From: Saccharomycopsis malanga
Lineage: Eukaryota > Ascomycota > Saccharomycetes > Ascoideales > Saccharomycopsidaceae
Length of the DNA stretch: 64,000 nucleotides
Direction of reading: 5' to 3'
Assembly: GCA_004014935.1 (NCBI GenBank)
Contig: CP025322.1
Coordinates: 372,001-436,000, forward strand
In this document: piece by piece, positions 9,218 through 20,200 of the stretch
Layout of the letters: each line of letters starts with the position of its first letter
Numbering within the stretch: position 1 is the stretch's first letter
Notes under the pieces: model-generated
Told to the model about the DNA's origin: nothing
Seen by the model: the letters and a program-made list of their open reading frames with translations, nothing else
Databases searched by the model: none
Program-made: the position numbers and the translations under genes

Positions 9218-12200
9218 CTAATAATAATGACCATTCTCAATAAAACGCAACATGTACTCATCGATATGACCTACCTCGTCTTCCTCGTCATCATCGTACT
9301 CCTCGTCATCGTCTTCATTAAGCTCTTCAGACTTGACAAACTTTTCAGCTGCTTCACTATCGATGCCGCCCGCGGTCGGTGTGCGAGAAATGGATCTGGA
9401 CCGTTCTACTGTGCCATTACCGTTTGTTAATGGCGCTGGACTGTTAGACACGGACTTGCTTGCTGCAGTGGTAGCCTCGTCGAAATCCTCGACATCCAAC
9501 TGACTTTCCTTAATGGCTTCTTTAGCAGCCATTGCGTCTTCAGCATCTTCTGCCTGGGCCAAACTGTCAATGTTTCCGTTAGCCATAAGCAACTTGTTAC
9601 CATTACCAACTCCTTCTTCACCTAAAAGATCCGAAAGCGTCAATTTGCCAAAATAGTCTGTGGTGAAGTCACCTTCTTGGATAACAACATTGTCCAACTT
9701 TCTCTTGTAGTTAGACTTTTTCATAATGTTTTCTTCAATGGTGTATTCGCTAACAAATCTATAGATATGAACATCTCTGGTTTGGCCAATTCTATGGCAT
9801 CTATCTTGACACTGCTTATCCATGGCTGGGTTCCAGTCGTTGTCGTAGAAAATAACAGTATCAGCACCTGTAAGGTTGATACCTAATCCACCAGATCTGG
9901 TAGACAAGATGAAACACGTGATTCTAGGGTCTCTATTGAACTTTTCGGTCAACAATTGACGGTCCTCGATCTTTGTAGCACCGTCTAATCTCAGATAAAG
10001 ATATCCCAAACTGTTCAAAAACTTTTCAAGAACATCCAAGACCTTTGTCATTTGAGTGAAAATCAAGGCTCGGTGACCATTGTTTTTTAATTCATACAAC
10101 AATTTAGCCAACTTCTGGAGCTTACCAGAATCATACAATAACAAGCTTTTGTCAGGGAATTGAATAGATAGTTTCACCTGTGCTTCATGTACCGAGTTAT
10201 ATTTAAACAACTCCTGATTAGTTTCTAGAAGTTGTTGTTTGGTAGTCTCTGAAACAACCTGGTTTTTCATATCCAAGGCAACCACCTTTGGAGTAACAAA
10301 TGCATATGTATCCACGGCATCCTTGGTGCTCAAGACTCTCGTGCTCAATGGTTTGATGAGATCCTCAACACAATGTAGCTCCAGCTTGTGGTAGAACCTG
10401 TCGGTGTTGAAGAAATTGTCAACATGTAATAGGTCTAACAAATTTCTTCCATAAACTGGCATTTTGGAACAACGTAAATCATTAATATATATGATATGTT
10501 TAGAATGACCAAGAGCATCTTTTTGCTCCAAGTATTTGAAATATCTGTAAAACTCATTGATGTCATCATAGTTAGGATCAACTGGTTTTGCCAAAAGTTC
10601 CTCTAATTTACCACAATCCTTTAGCAACCTTTCTCGGGCATTCAATTTCATTATAGATTGAGCATCAGGTAAAGACAACTCCTTTTCTTGATTTGTAAAA
10701 ATGAAACCCAAAGTCTCAAGATCAATTTCCATCTGAAGCAAATTACTCAAATATTTCGGAATGCCTTTGGAATATTTACCAGGAATGGAGCTGTTGACAG
10801 CAAAAGAGGTGAGGATAGGACGCACTTCAAACAAGTCTGGGTGGTTACACACCTTACGGAGTTGCATAAGACAATTGATAATGGACAAGAAATTTCCACT
10901 AGCCAAAGTTTCCTTTGTTTGTGCCCGCGACATGAAATCATCATACAAGAATCTCTGTCTTTTGGATAATCTACAATACACAATGTGTTCGTATTTCAAA
11001 GGCATTTGTGTTTCCACATCTGCTTTCAAACGTCTCAACAAATAAGGACGTAACACCTTGTGTAACTTGGAAATCGTTTCTTTGGTTTCCTTATCATTTT
11101 CAAAATGACCTCCTTCAATCACCTTATCAACCGGTCTTCCAAACCATTGCTGAAAGTCGTCAAGGGACGCAAATCCTTCTGGCATATTACTAACATTCTT
11201 TGCCGACGGCATCAAAAAATACAATAATGACCACAATTCAGCCAAGTTGTTTTGCAATGGTGTACCTGTCAAAAGCAATCTTCGATTAGTATTGAAGTTT
11301 AGTAACGATTGCCATCTAGTAGTTCGGAAGTTTTTGATGTTATGCGCCTCGTCAAGAATCATATATTCCCATCTTTTTCTTCTGAATGATTGATGGTCAT
11401 GACATACTAATTGGTATGACGTTATACATACATGGAAAGCATCAGGCTTATTCCATCCTTTACGTTTTTCTTTACGCTGTTGGGGATTACCATAATAAGT
11501 GAGCACCTTAAAACCAGGAGCAAACCGTTTAAACTCCATTTCCCAATTTAGCATCACAGAAGTAGGAACGACAATAAGATGTGGCCCCCATATATGTTTT
11601 TCACAAGCAAGATACGAAAGAAGAGATATTGTTTGGATAGTCTTACCCAAACCCATCTCATCCGCTAAAATACCATTTGTATTATTGTTGTATAGGTTGG
11701 CAAGCCAGTTAAGCCCCAATTTCTGATAGGTACGGAGCGTGCCTTTAAGCAATGGAGGAACAGGAACATCTGGTATAGAGGCAAACTTGTCTTCTTCAAT
11801 TGGTGTGGAATCATTACTAGTCTTGGCATCATTACTACTCAACTCTTTGACATCTTCGACTTGTTTATTCTTAATCTCAGTGTCTTTTTCCTCGTCGTCT
11901 GCTTGTTTTCTCTCATTATCGATAAATTTGTCACTCGAAACCTCCATTTTCACGCTCTTTTGGTCTGTTTCCTCTTTTTCAACAGTCGTTTCCGACGTAT
12001 CACCATCTTCTTCAATGTCCACCTCTTCATCTGCACTATCATCATTTGTTATGGTAGCACCGAATAATGAAGCAAGTCCTCCACCAGCAGAGTCCTGCTC
12101 ATCAACAGAATCACTTTCATACTCACTTTCTTCATCATCGGAATCAGATAACGATTCATCACTATCTAAAATCGAGTTATGATCTTCTTGAGAGACAGAT

Positions 12201-13516
12201 TTAAATCGTTCTATATCATCTTCAGTAATATCAACAATTGCATCAGGCTTTTCCACAAAGCTAGCATTACCATTTTCCACAGTCTCTTCCTCTTCCTGTT
12301 CATCCTCTTTATAATTATTAAGAAACGCATATTTTTTACGCAATTCTTCCTGTGTCAAGTTTGAGTCATCTTCGTCTAATTTGAGTTCGTCCCCACTTTC
12401 ATCACTCTGTTCATCTGCAGAAAGATCTGAATCACTTTCACTATCTTCAGTTTCTTCTGACATCCTTCCTGATCCCCCAATAGCATGACCTACAGCACGT
12501 AAACTACTATCCATAACCATCCGATTCATGGTTTTCTTACTTTCCTCGATCTTTTCCAATTCCTTGCGTTTATCAACAATAATCTTGTATGCTTTTTCAA
12601 CTTCTCGCCAACGTTTCTTCACCATCATCACTGTATTACGAGCCAACTTTTTCATTTGTTTTTCATGCTCACGTAATTCCCGATCCTTTTCACCTTCCAT
12701 CTTTTTAAAATGGTTCTCCACCATGTTGGCAACCTTCCTACATCTCCCTATACGGGCCCTTTTGCCATCCTGAAAAATCTTAGACATCTTCACTGCTTGC
12801 GCTATAAAATGGTCGTGATGCGTTGGTAATGTAAGAAAAGGATCAATAAACGGCTTTGGCTTGGGATGTTTGACAATTTTGTTTGTTTGGGGATCAATTC
12901 GTAAAATCTTGTTATGTATAGCCTCTCTAATTTTAGTTACAAGCTCAATCTCTTGCTGAACGCGCTCCTCATATTCCTCAAGCGGGAGCTCTTCATCGTG
13001 AAATGTTTTGAATGACTCTAAAAACTGCCTAAGCGATTGATGTTGCGGCTTCACTACATGATCAGGATGTGTAATAGTCGGGCTCGGAGGCTTTAAAGTA
13101 AGCTTTATTCTTTTGAGTTTCCTGCTTTCTTCAGGCTCTGATCTTTTAGCACTTGTTTTGATATCCTCTTCTGATTCGGAATCGCTTCGCACAACAACAT
13201 ATTCTACTATCTTCTTCTTCTTCTTTCTTGGCGTTTCTGAATTGTTAGATTCTCGCGTCGGAGGCCGGCTTACTAGACCCGTAGAATCTCTGGACCGAAG
13301 CCTCCGTTGCGGAGCTTCCGTAGCAGATTTTCTAACCAAACCTTCATTTGACACGTTTTCCTGTGTAATAAAATTGCCACTTTTTTGATCATCTTTCATT
13401 TCTATACTATGTTTTTTGTCTGTATTATGTAGGCTACGAAGACCATTTGCAGCATTGCCGCTGTCTGCGCCATGGTGTGACAGTCTTGATCTGAGTCGTC
13501 TCATCGAGGAGATCAT
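9218..13516 (-). CDS. SWR1: SWR1 complex ATPase (histone H2A.Z exchange)
   Basis: Swr1 is the motor of the nuclear SWR1 complex, which swaps H2A for H2A.Z in nucleosomes near promoters. The 1432-residue protein has an HSA domain at about residues 220-300, where actin-related proteins bind, followed by long acidic Asp/Glu/Ser stretches at about 350-550 typical of histone-binding Swr1 regions. The first ATPase lobe starts near 590 with LRTYQKLGLNWL and has ADEMGLGKT (motif I) and LDEAHNIKN (motif II, near 720). A long insertion separates the lobes, as in the INO80/SWR1 class. The second lobe at about 1125-1265 has ALIFTQM and RCHRIGQTRDVHIYRF. The insertion length and near-identity of the ATPase core to yeast Swr1 distinguish it from Ino80, Fun30 or Snf2. 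The ATG at 13516 is a clear start. Confidence 0.97.
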   Translation of the reverse strand: MISSMRRLRSRLSHHGADSGNAANGLRSLHNTDKKHSIEMKDDQKSGNFITQENVSNEGLVRKSATEAPQRRLRSRDSTGLVSRPPTRESNNSETPRKKKKKIVEYVVVRSDSESEEDIKTSAKRSEPEESRKLKRIKLTLKPPSPTITHPDHVVKPQHQSLRQFLESFKTFHDEELPLEEYEERVQQEIELVTKIREAIHNKILRIDPQTNKIVKHPKPKPFIDPFLTLPTHHDHFIAQAVKMSKIFQDGKRARIGRCRKVANMVENHFKKMEGEKDRELREHEKQMKKLARNTVMMVKKRWREVEKAYKIIVDKRKELEKIEESKKTMNRMVMDSSLRAVGHAIGGSGRMSEETEDSESDSDLSADEQSDESGDELKLDEDDSNLTQEELRKKYAFLNNYKEDEQEEEETVENGNASFVEKPDAIVDITEDDIERFKSVSQEDHNSILDSDESLSDSDDEESEYESDSVDEQDSAGGGLASLFGATITNDDSADEEVDIEEDGDTSETTVEKEETDQKSVKMEVSSDKFIDNERKQADDEEKDTEIKNKQVEDVKELSSNDAKTSNDSTPIEEDKFASIPDVPVPPLLKGTLRTYQKLGLNWLANLYNNNTNGILADEMGLGKTIQTISLLSYLACEKHIWGPHLIVVPTSVMLNWEMEFKRFAPGFKVLTYYGNPQQRKEKRKGWNKPDAFHVCITSYQLVCHDHQSFRRKRWEYMILDEAHNIKNFRTTRWQSLLNFNTNRRLLLTGTPLQNNLAELWSLLYFLMPSAKNVSNMPEGFASLDDFQQWFGRPVDKVIEGGHFENDKETKETISKLHKVLRPYLLRRLKADVETQMPLKYEHIVYCRLSKRQRFLYDDFMSRAQTKETLASGNFLSIINCLMQLRKVCNHPDLFEVRPILTSFAVNSSIPGKYSKGIPKYLSNLLQMEIDLETLGFIFTNQEKELSLPDAQSIMKLNARERLLKDCGKLEELLAKPVDPNYDDINEFYRYFKYLEQKDALGHSKHIIYINDLRCSKMPVYGRNLLDLLHVDNFFNTDRFYHKLELHCVEDLIKPLSTRVLSTKDAVDTYAFVTPKVVALDMKNQVVSETTKQQLLETNQELFKYNSVHEAQVKLSIQFPDKSLLLYDSGKLQKLAKLLYELKNNGHRALIFTQMTKVLDVLEKFLNSLGYLYLRLDGATKIEDRQLLTEKFNRDPRITCFILSTRSGGLGINLTGADTVIFYDNDWNPAMDKQCQDRCHRIGQTRDVHIYRFVSEYTIEENIMKKSNYKRKLDNVVIQEGDFTTDYFGKLTLSDLLGEEGVGNGNKLLMANGNIDSLAQAEDAEDAMAAKEAIKESQLDVEDFDEATTAASKSVSNSPAPLTNGNGTVERSRSISRTPTAGGIDSEAAEKFVKSEELNEDDDEEYDDDEEDEVGHIDEYMLRFIENGHYY

Positions 13517-14423
13517 GCAGAACAGTAAGTGGCAATGTTGCGCTAGCGTATGTCTAAGTATAGTTACTGGTAATAGTCTCCATGTATTGTTATTATAATA
13601 TTGAAATATTCAAAATTAAAGAAAAAACGAATCATCGGATCACGTGCACTATAGGAACGGAAGTGGAGGCCTATCATATTATTCAAATATTATTCCTAGA
13701 GAGCTACTACGATGTATAAGATTAAAACACTATTGTTATAGCTGATGTTAACCTCATTTTTTGATAACATCATTGCTCTTTCAAAGATATTATATCTTGG
13801 ACATATGTTACGCGTGTAGGTAAGTACTACACGATGACATGCTATGGCGGGTGAGGGTATGCTACACACACTCCGGGTAAGTAACGCCACTGTCTGTAAT
13901 CTGTGTATGTCTTGCTACACTATAATAATTTATTCACCCTTTTTCATAGCATAGAAATGATCCTATTCTCTATTCTGAGAATACTATAGCAAACGCGCTC
14001 ATAATATTGTAAGAAACTCTTGAAAGATACTAAAAAATACTAATACACCTTACATAACACCATGCCATAACATTTTTGGCCATGCAGTTTTACAACTCAC
14101 TTATCGCAACAGTCACGTGCATTTGAATATAACCACGCTGTATTTTCCACAATTTTATGATCTTATTTAACATGCTCCATAATTGTTCCAAAGCAGACCA
14201 ACAGAAACCAGAAAACCTGTGAAAAAACTCGATATATATAGTCGAAACGCCATATTCCACATTTATTATTAGAAAAGCCGTCCATAACTTTGACAACCAT
14301 CATAGAGTCCGGGTAATCCAGAGTTTCCTTCACTACAATTTGTTCAAAGTAAACAACGCTTTCTGTCATCAAGAACCTGATCTGTTAAACAACTATATTT
14401 GAACCAACACTGTCAGTATCAAG
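13517..14423. promoter_or_regulatory. Divergent promoter region of SWR1 and MNN10-like gene
   Basis: This 907-bp gap holds two RTCACGTG boxes (CACGTG at 13641-13646 and 14114-14119), the form bound by the centromere/promoter factor Cbf1 in yeasts. A TATA-like run TATATATA lies at about 14232-14240, roughly 185 bp before the MNN10 start. One ACGCGT occurs near 13808. No gene is evident. Confidence 0.5.
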
Positions 14424-15461
14424 ATGAGTGCCAACGAAAAAGACATTGAGGTGATTTCACCTTATGTGTCTCTTCACCCGAAGAAGAAGCAAAAGTCTGT
14501 GTTTTCCCAGTTGAAGTCAGTGGTGTTCAATTTTCGCAAGACCATAGCCTTAATCGCTACGTTGCTTGTATTGTTTTCCATTACCAGACTTCCAGTGGGT
14601 GCAAAAGTGCGTAACGACTTGCTCAAGAAAGACCCTGAGATTGTGATTATTTTAGCTGCGAATGAAGGAGGTGGTGTGCTCAAGTGGAAAGGTGCACAAG
14701 AATGGTCAGTGGAACGTAGTTCCATCAACAACAAAAAGTATTATGCTAATAAACATGGATATGGCCTCACCATTAAGGACATGACGATCAAGCGCAGATA
14801 CTCGCATGAATGGCGTGAATCATGGGAAAAGGTTGATATTCTCAAACAGACAATGCGTCAGTTTCCTAACACTCAGTGGTTCTGGTGGTTAGACTTACAT
14901 ACCTATATTATTGAGCCTCAATGGTCATTGAAGTCTCATATTTTTGATAATCTCAACAACTTGACTTATCGTATTACCAATGAGAAAGATTTCAACCCTC
15001 TTAATTTGCCTTTGAACATCCCATATACTGATTTTAAAAACTCTCCTGTTGAAATGTTGATTACCCAAGATTGTGGTGGGTTTAACCTAGGTTCATTTTT
15101 CATCAAAAAATCGCCTTGGAGTGAATTGCTTTTGGACATTTGGTGGGATCCTGCTTTTTACGAACAAATGCACATGATCTGGGAACATAAAGAACAAGAT
15201 GCTTTGGAAACTTTGTACCGCACCCAGCCGTGGATTAGAGAACGTATTGGCTTCTTGCCACTAAAATCCATTAACGCTTTCCCACCAGGAGCATGTTCGG
15301 ATAAAGCAGATGATCCACAATTTTTCTACTCTGAACACGATCGTGACTTTGTCGTCAACATGGCTGGTTGTGAATGGGGAAGAGACTGTTGGGCCGAAAT
15401 GGAATATTATAAGAGTGTTGATAGAAGGTTGCACAAAAAACCTTGGTATAAGTTTTGGTAA
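14424..15461 (+). CDS. MNN10: Golgi alpha-1,6-mannosyltransferase, GT34 family (Mnn10 type)
   Basis: This is a type II membrane glycosyltransferase of the Golgi M-Pol II complex (Mnn9, Anp1, Hoc1, Mnn10, Mnn11), which extends the alpha-1,6 mannan backbone of N-glycans on wall proteins. The 345-residue protein has a short cytosolic tail, a single membrane anchor at about residues 39-56, and then the GT34 domain with IVIILAANEGGGVLKWKGAQ, HGYGLTIKD, WEKVDIL, QWFWWLDLHT, ITQDCGGFNLGSFFIK, WEHKEQDALE and NAFPPGACSD. Mnn10 is favoured over Mnn11 from remembered family sequence, so the exact subunit is not settled. The metal-binding DxD position reads D157-L158-H159, which is unusual and is noted as a finding. 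Its substrates would include the wall mannoproteins encoded at 36-48 kb. Confidence 0.82.
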   Translation: MSANEKDIEVISPYVSLHPKKKQKSVFSQLKSVVFNFRKTIALIATLLVLFSITRLPVGAKVRNDLLKKDPEIVIILAANEGGGVLKWKGAQEWSVERSSINNKKYYANKHGYGLTIKDMTIKRRYSHEWRESWEKVDILKQTMRQFPNTQWFWWLDLHTYIIEPQWSLKSHIFDNLNNLTYRITNEKDFNPLNLPLNIPYTDFKNSPVEMLITQDCGGFNLGSFFIKKSPWSELLLDIWWDPAFYEQMHMIWEHKEQDALETLYRTQPWIRERIGFLPLKSINAFPPGACSDKADDPQFFYSEHDRDFVVNMAGCEWGRDCWAEMEYYKSVDRRLHKKPWYKFW

Positions 15462-16096
15462 TGATTTCTAGTCGCTAATATGTATTTGCCATGACAATTG
15501 TTTTCAAATACAACTTTTAATATTTTATTTTTTTCCCATTACCATAGAGTTGCAGCTTAGCTCATTCATCCATTCATTCATTCTGCTCTTCACACTCGCC
15601 ATTTGCATGATTTCTCATTCTTTCTTTGTATTTCATTTTTTAGTTGTTTTTCTGTTTTCGTTTTGGTTTATCCATCAAATAAACTTTGTTTTGGGTTTGA
15701 CAATACTACGCCCTAGTTTAGCTATATAAGATATGTAGGATGAGAGGGTAGAATTCCATGGTTCTACAACTTTACAATTCTTCTTTTAAAATTTTTAATG
15801 GCGAGCTTTGAATTATTGAGGGTTTTGATCTATAACTCTATAGCTTTTGATAAATTAATGTAATCAGAGGTTAACATCAGGTACGTTTGAAACATGTAAT
15901 TTAGCCTAATAGCATATTTTGTCTAAATGCCTGTCAATGAACTATACGCAGTTACATAGTTTGCCAAAATATAAATATTTTGTACACTTACTAGTTGAAC
16001 AAATGAATTTTGAAGGCTCAGAGTTAAGCTATCGTCCTTCAAAGTACTGGCGCCTTTCATTGCCATATTTATCTAGTATCCAATAATAAGGAAAAA
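15462..16096. other. Convergent gap between MNN10 and LYS5
   Basis: This 635-bp region between two gene 3' ends is A+T-rich, with T-rich tracts after the MNN10 stop that probably serve 3'-end formation. I see no gene or repeat in it. Confidence 0.4.
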
Positions 16097-16969
16097 TCAC
16101 CCTCCTCTCAAAACCTCACACATCATCTCGATATCTACATCGACAACCTGTACACCGTCTCCCAACACTTGATCAGCTACTATTGAGTAATAAACGTCCT
16201 TTCTATAAAGTCTAGTTAGGATGGTCACACCTTCTACCTTTTCATTATCAACATATAACTCGATATTGGCATTACTTTCATCTACGTCGTTGATTAGCCT
16301 TAGTTTACGAAATTCAACCTTGGAGAGCTGTAATCCTGGTAATCCTGTTCCGATGTACTTGCTGTAACTTTCCTTCAAACTCCAAATTTGGGCAAACAAC
16401 TGGATACGCTTTTGACCATTATCTTGAGCTTTTAGAGTTGTTAGTTCCAGTGGATGAAGGATTTCATTTTGAAGTTCGTCAACAAACTTATCGGAAAGAA
16501 TATTAAGATTGATTAAATCAAGACCAATGTTGCCTGTGGTGGTACTTGCTACAGCTACCATAGAATTCAACATCAGTTCTCGGTCATTTGAAAGGTTAAA
16601 ACTGTAAAATAGATCATTCTTTAGCGATGATGTGAAAACAGGTTTCCCATGCTCATTATGACTGAACCCCTCAATGATGTCGTCAATTTTAGGCTCGACA
16701 ACTACATCTCTACGTGTTCCAAGTAACATCCAAGTTCCAAATATCTGAAGAAGTTGGTTTCCCAAGGAAAGACATCGATCATGGTACAACTTCCTGTTTC
16801 TGATTTTAAGTTGGGCCATCAACGGAAGTCTCAGCATTGCGTGCTCCATGTTGAATTCGCAATCAAGCCAATATCCGTTCAAGGGAACTACAAAGAGAAC
16901 CAATTGGTTCTTCTCCCGAGCAATCTGTATTTTTGTTTGTATTCTCCTAAGATGCTGGGTTTTCTCCAT
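16097..16969 (-). CDS. LYS5: 4'-phosphopantetheinyl transferase (Lys5/Sfp type)
   Basis: Lys5 moves 4'-phosphopantetheine from CoA to the carrier domain of alpha-aminoadipate reductase Lys2, so it is required for lysine synthesis; it acts in the cytosol. The 290-residue product has the three PPTase motifs: an NEHGKPVF-type P1 at about residues 105-112, the Mg-binding stretch IGLDLINL with D151, and WSLKESYSK at 196-204 with the conserved E200 and K204. Length fits the fungal Lys5 family (about 270-300). The start at 16969 is an ATG and no better one is visible. It is divergent from the zinc-cluster factor gene with only 239 bp between them, so they may share control. A mitochondrial Ppt2-type enzyme is less likely, being shorter. 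Confidence 0.88.
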   Translation of the reverse strand: MEKTQHLRRIQTKIQIAREKNQLVLFVVPLNGYWLDCEFNMEHAMLRLPLMAQLKIRNRKLYHDRCLSLGNQLLQIFGTWMLLGTRRDVVVEPKIDDIIEGFSHNEHGKPVFTSSLKNDLFYSFNLSNDRELMLNSMVAVASTTTGNIGLDLINLNILSDKFVDELQNEILHPLELTTLKAQDNGQKRIQLFAQIWSLKESYSKYIGTGLPGLQLSKVEFRKLRLINDVDESNANIELYVDNEKVEGVTILTRLYRKDVYYSIVADQVLGDGVQVVDVDIEMMCEVLRGG

Positions 16970-17208
16970 TATTGCAACCTATACATGCCTTGATTTGTTC
17001 TATACTATGGTACTCATACAGTTTCAAGATATAAAAAGCACTAAAATTGGAAAAAAAAATAAAATCGAAACGCAACTGGTCTTTCCGCAACCGAAATTGT
17101 TAACTAAGGCATCTGTCAATCACCAGCCTACTTCTTCGCTATTGTTGGCACAATCTACTACGGAATATTTATCATTTATTGGTATTTTATCATTAGGAGA
17201 GATCACAT

Positions 17209-20200
17209 ATGCGCTCTACGGATTCCAATGCCGTGGATCAACAAGAAATGGACCAATTTCAGCGGCATGAGAATATCAAAGACATGTCAACCACAGAGGC
17301 TAAAAGGAAACGTAATAGAATGGTTATATCATGTACAAGTTGCCGTCGCAAAAAGATAAAATGCAATCGCCAAAAACCTATATGTTCGTCTTGTAAAGCC
17401 CGTAATTATACTCTTGATCAATGTGTTTATAGTGAGGCGCCGGAAAAACCGTCCAAAAAGACCAAACGTAATAAATGGCTGGCAAACACAGAATTGCCAA
17501 AGCCTTTGAATGATGGTATCGGTATAAAAAATGAAAGAATAACTAGTATTCCAGAAGAAGCTCTGGATATTGAAACTTTGCGTCAGGAGTTGGCCTCAAT
17601 CAATGAGCGCAAATTGCTCCTTGACGACCTTGCAAAGAGTATGGATGCTACACATGGTGAAAATACAGAATATCTCACTTTAAAAATGGAATTGTTAGAA
17701 AAGGAAAATAATGTCCTCAGCGCTCTTACTTCATTCTATGTAGAACTGCCATTGAGTAACTCCGGAAGCGTAAACACCGTTGTTGTTAAAGAAATTTCTA
17801 AAAGCTGCCTCTTTCAAACTATCAATGTTTCATCAATATATGCCATAAGGTTCAAGCCTAACAGAACCATATACTTTGGCCCCACATGTTTCCGTTCTGC
17901 TGTGGCCTTCAATCCGCATTTCTATCAGATTTATCAATTTGTCTCCAAACTTACCACCAGAGACCGCAAAAGGTTCAAAAACGAACATCGCAACTTGGAT
18001 TTTGCTTGCTATTTCCCATTCAATATAGACCGTTATTATGATTACAATATTGCTCAGAATGACAGTGGCACTCTTACTCCAATGCCTCCCGAAATAAAAC
18101 CGTTGAATCTTTTCCCCAACCCAGCTAATATCAAAAATGAACAGGATCTTCTTACAAGTCTTGTGAACATCTTGCCAAGATATAGTGAGTTGATGTTTCA
18201 TGTTGAACAGTTTTTTGATAATTTGTTAGATCATTTTTATCCTTTTGTAACACGTTCGTACATTCTTGCTATTGTTAATGAAATTATCATACCGAAAACC
18301 AATGCAGAAAAGGCTATTGTTGGTGATCCAAACAAAAACGATTTCAAAATCTTATTAATTAGTAGATACAGAGATTGTTCTCGTGTCGCTTTGATATTAT
18401 CCTTGATAAAGATATCTTTACTTTATACTGACAATCCCTTCAATTCTATAAATCCATTGGTGCCTAACAAGGAGCCTTCAAAAGTAGAAAGTTTGCTTCT
18501 CTTTTTTTCCATGAAATTCTTGTCTCTATTGAAGCTCATGAAGAGACCCCTTATAAGTTCTCTTCAAACGTTGCTTTTCCTTAAAACTGATAAAATGTAC
18601 CATTTGAACGAAGGCGAGGGAGGTGACAGCTCAGATGGTCATTTACTTCACTCATTAGCATTCACGATGGCCATAATGTGTGGCCTTGGTAGGGACATTG
18701 AAAAGAATTTCAAAGACTCGTCGCCAGAGTATCGCAAGATGCTCAAAAATACTTGGAAATATCTCACTTTATTAGACTGGCGACAATCCTTTGATTTGGG
18801 TTATCCTTTACATATTGACGATTTACAGTTTTCAGAAACCACATCACGCCATGTTCTTGATTCTTACCAAAGTAAGGTGGATGTTTTTGAAATTAACCTC
18901 CAATTCAAACTTCTTCATGACATAGCTAGTGAAGGTGGTGATTTTAATAAGGTAATGTATGATTACTGTATCCCAATCATGCGAAATTTGAACTTCCAGC
19001 TCAACAGTCTTCACGGAGAAAACCTCACCTTATTCAAATTGGAGATTTATGTCCAAAACCTCATCAAGTTTTATTGCAATCGCAATTTCTTCAACCCTTT
19101 GTTTGAGTCATTGGCAAATCCTATAGTGCAAAATAGTCAACTTCCTAAGAATGTCTATAATTTTGTGCAATTTATCAAAAAGATAAAACTTCAAATGGCA
19201 ATTATTGATGTCATTTTCACGTTGTATAATTTGATGTTTATGATCCTCCAAAGGTTTGACAAATCAATAGTGCAAGACCCAAACATCCCAAAACTCATTA
19301 ATTTTTATGGAAATCAGGCAGTGAACTTTGTAATTTTTATTCTCAAGTCTACTAAGAAATTTTTAGATATACGTGCCAAAGACAAGTTTTTCCAGATCTA
19401 TATCTTCGAAAATGTCAAAAAGGTCATTCATCGTAGCTCCAACTTCATCTACTCAAATTTATTATTTTCTTACAATTCGAACCGAGCAGAGGCACAGCAG
19501 GACACTGGATACAACATGGATGATTTTAAAAATAGTTTTCAGTACTATTTCAATGAAAATCGCAATTTTGTGAAAAATATCCGTCTCAACAGCAGTGATG
19601 AATTTCTCAATAATACACTGGTAACAAGTTTCTCAGACGAAGAGTTTGACCGCATTTGTTTTGCCAACAATCAATACGATTTAGTATACAACGGTGACAT
19701 TAACCAACAATACAATAATTTTCACAATTTCGTGAAAAATGAATATGTATATTACAACTTTTATAACAAGAAGGTGGAACTTTCCAATTTGATCTTTGAG
19801 TTCTTTTTCAAGAATGTCAAGGAAAATTTGAAGAATTATTATGTGTTTTACGTGGCGTACAAACTATCAATGCATTTTTATTCATACTTGAAAGACCGCG
19901 ACTTCAAAAATGTTGTTTCGCTACATCAGGACAATAGCGAACCAAACAGCAACAAAAACAACACTGACAACTCAGGAAAACATGCGGAGTCTACTGTGAC
20001 TTTTCTGCAAAACAATGTAACCAATCAGGAAAATATTCCACTCAGTAGACTTGGTCCTGATATTCAGCTGAATATCCCCAGTGAATCAAGTCTGATACCA
20101 ATGCTTTACCAGGAGCCAAAATACGGTTTTTCAGCACAATATAACGGATATAATATGCCTTGCTCTGATCCAATTGTTACCAACCAGATGCCAATTCAAC

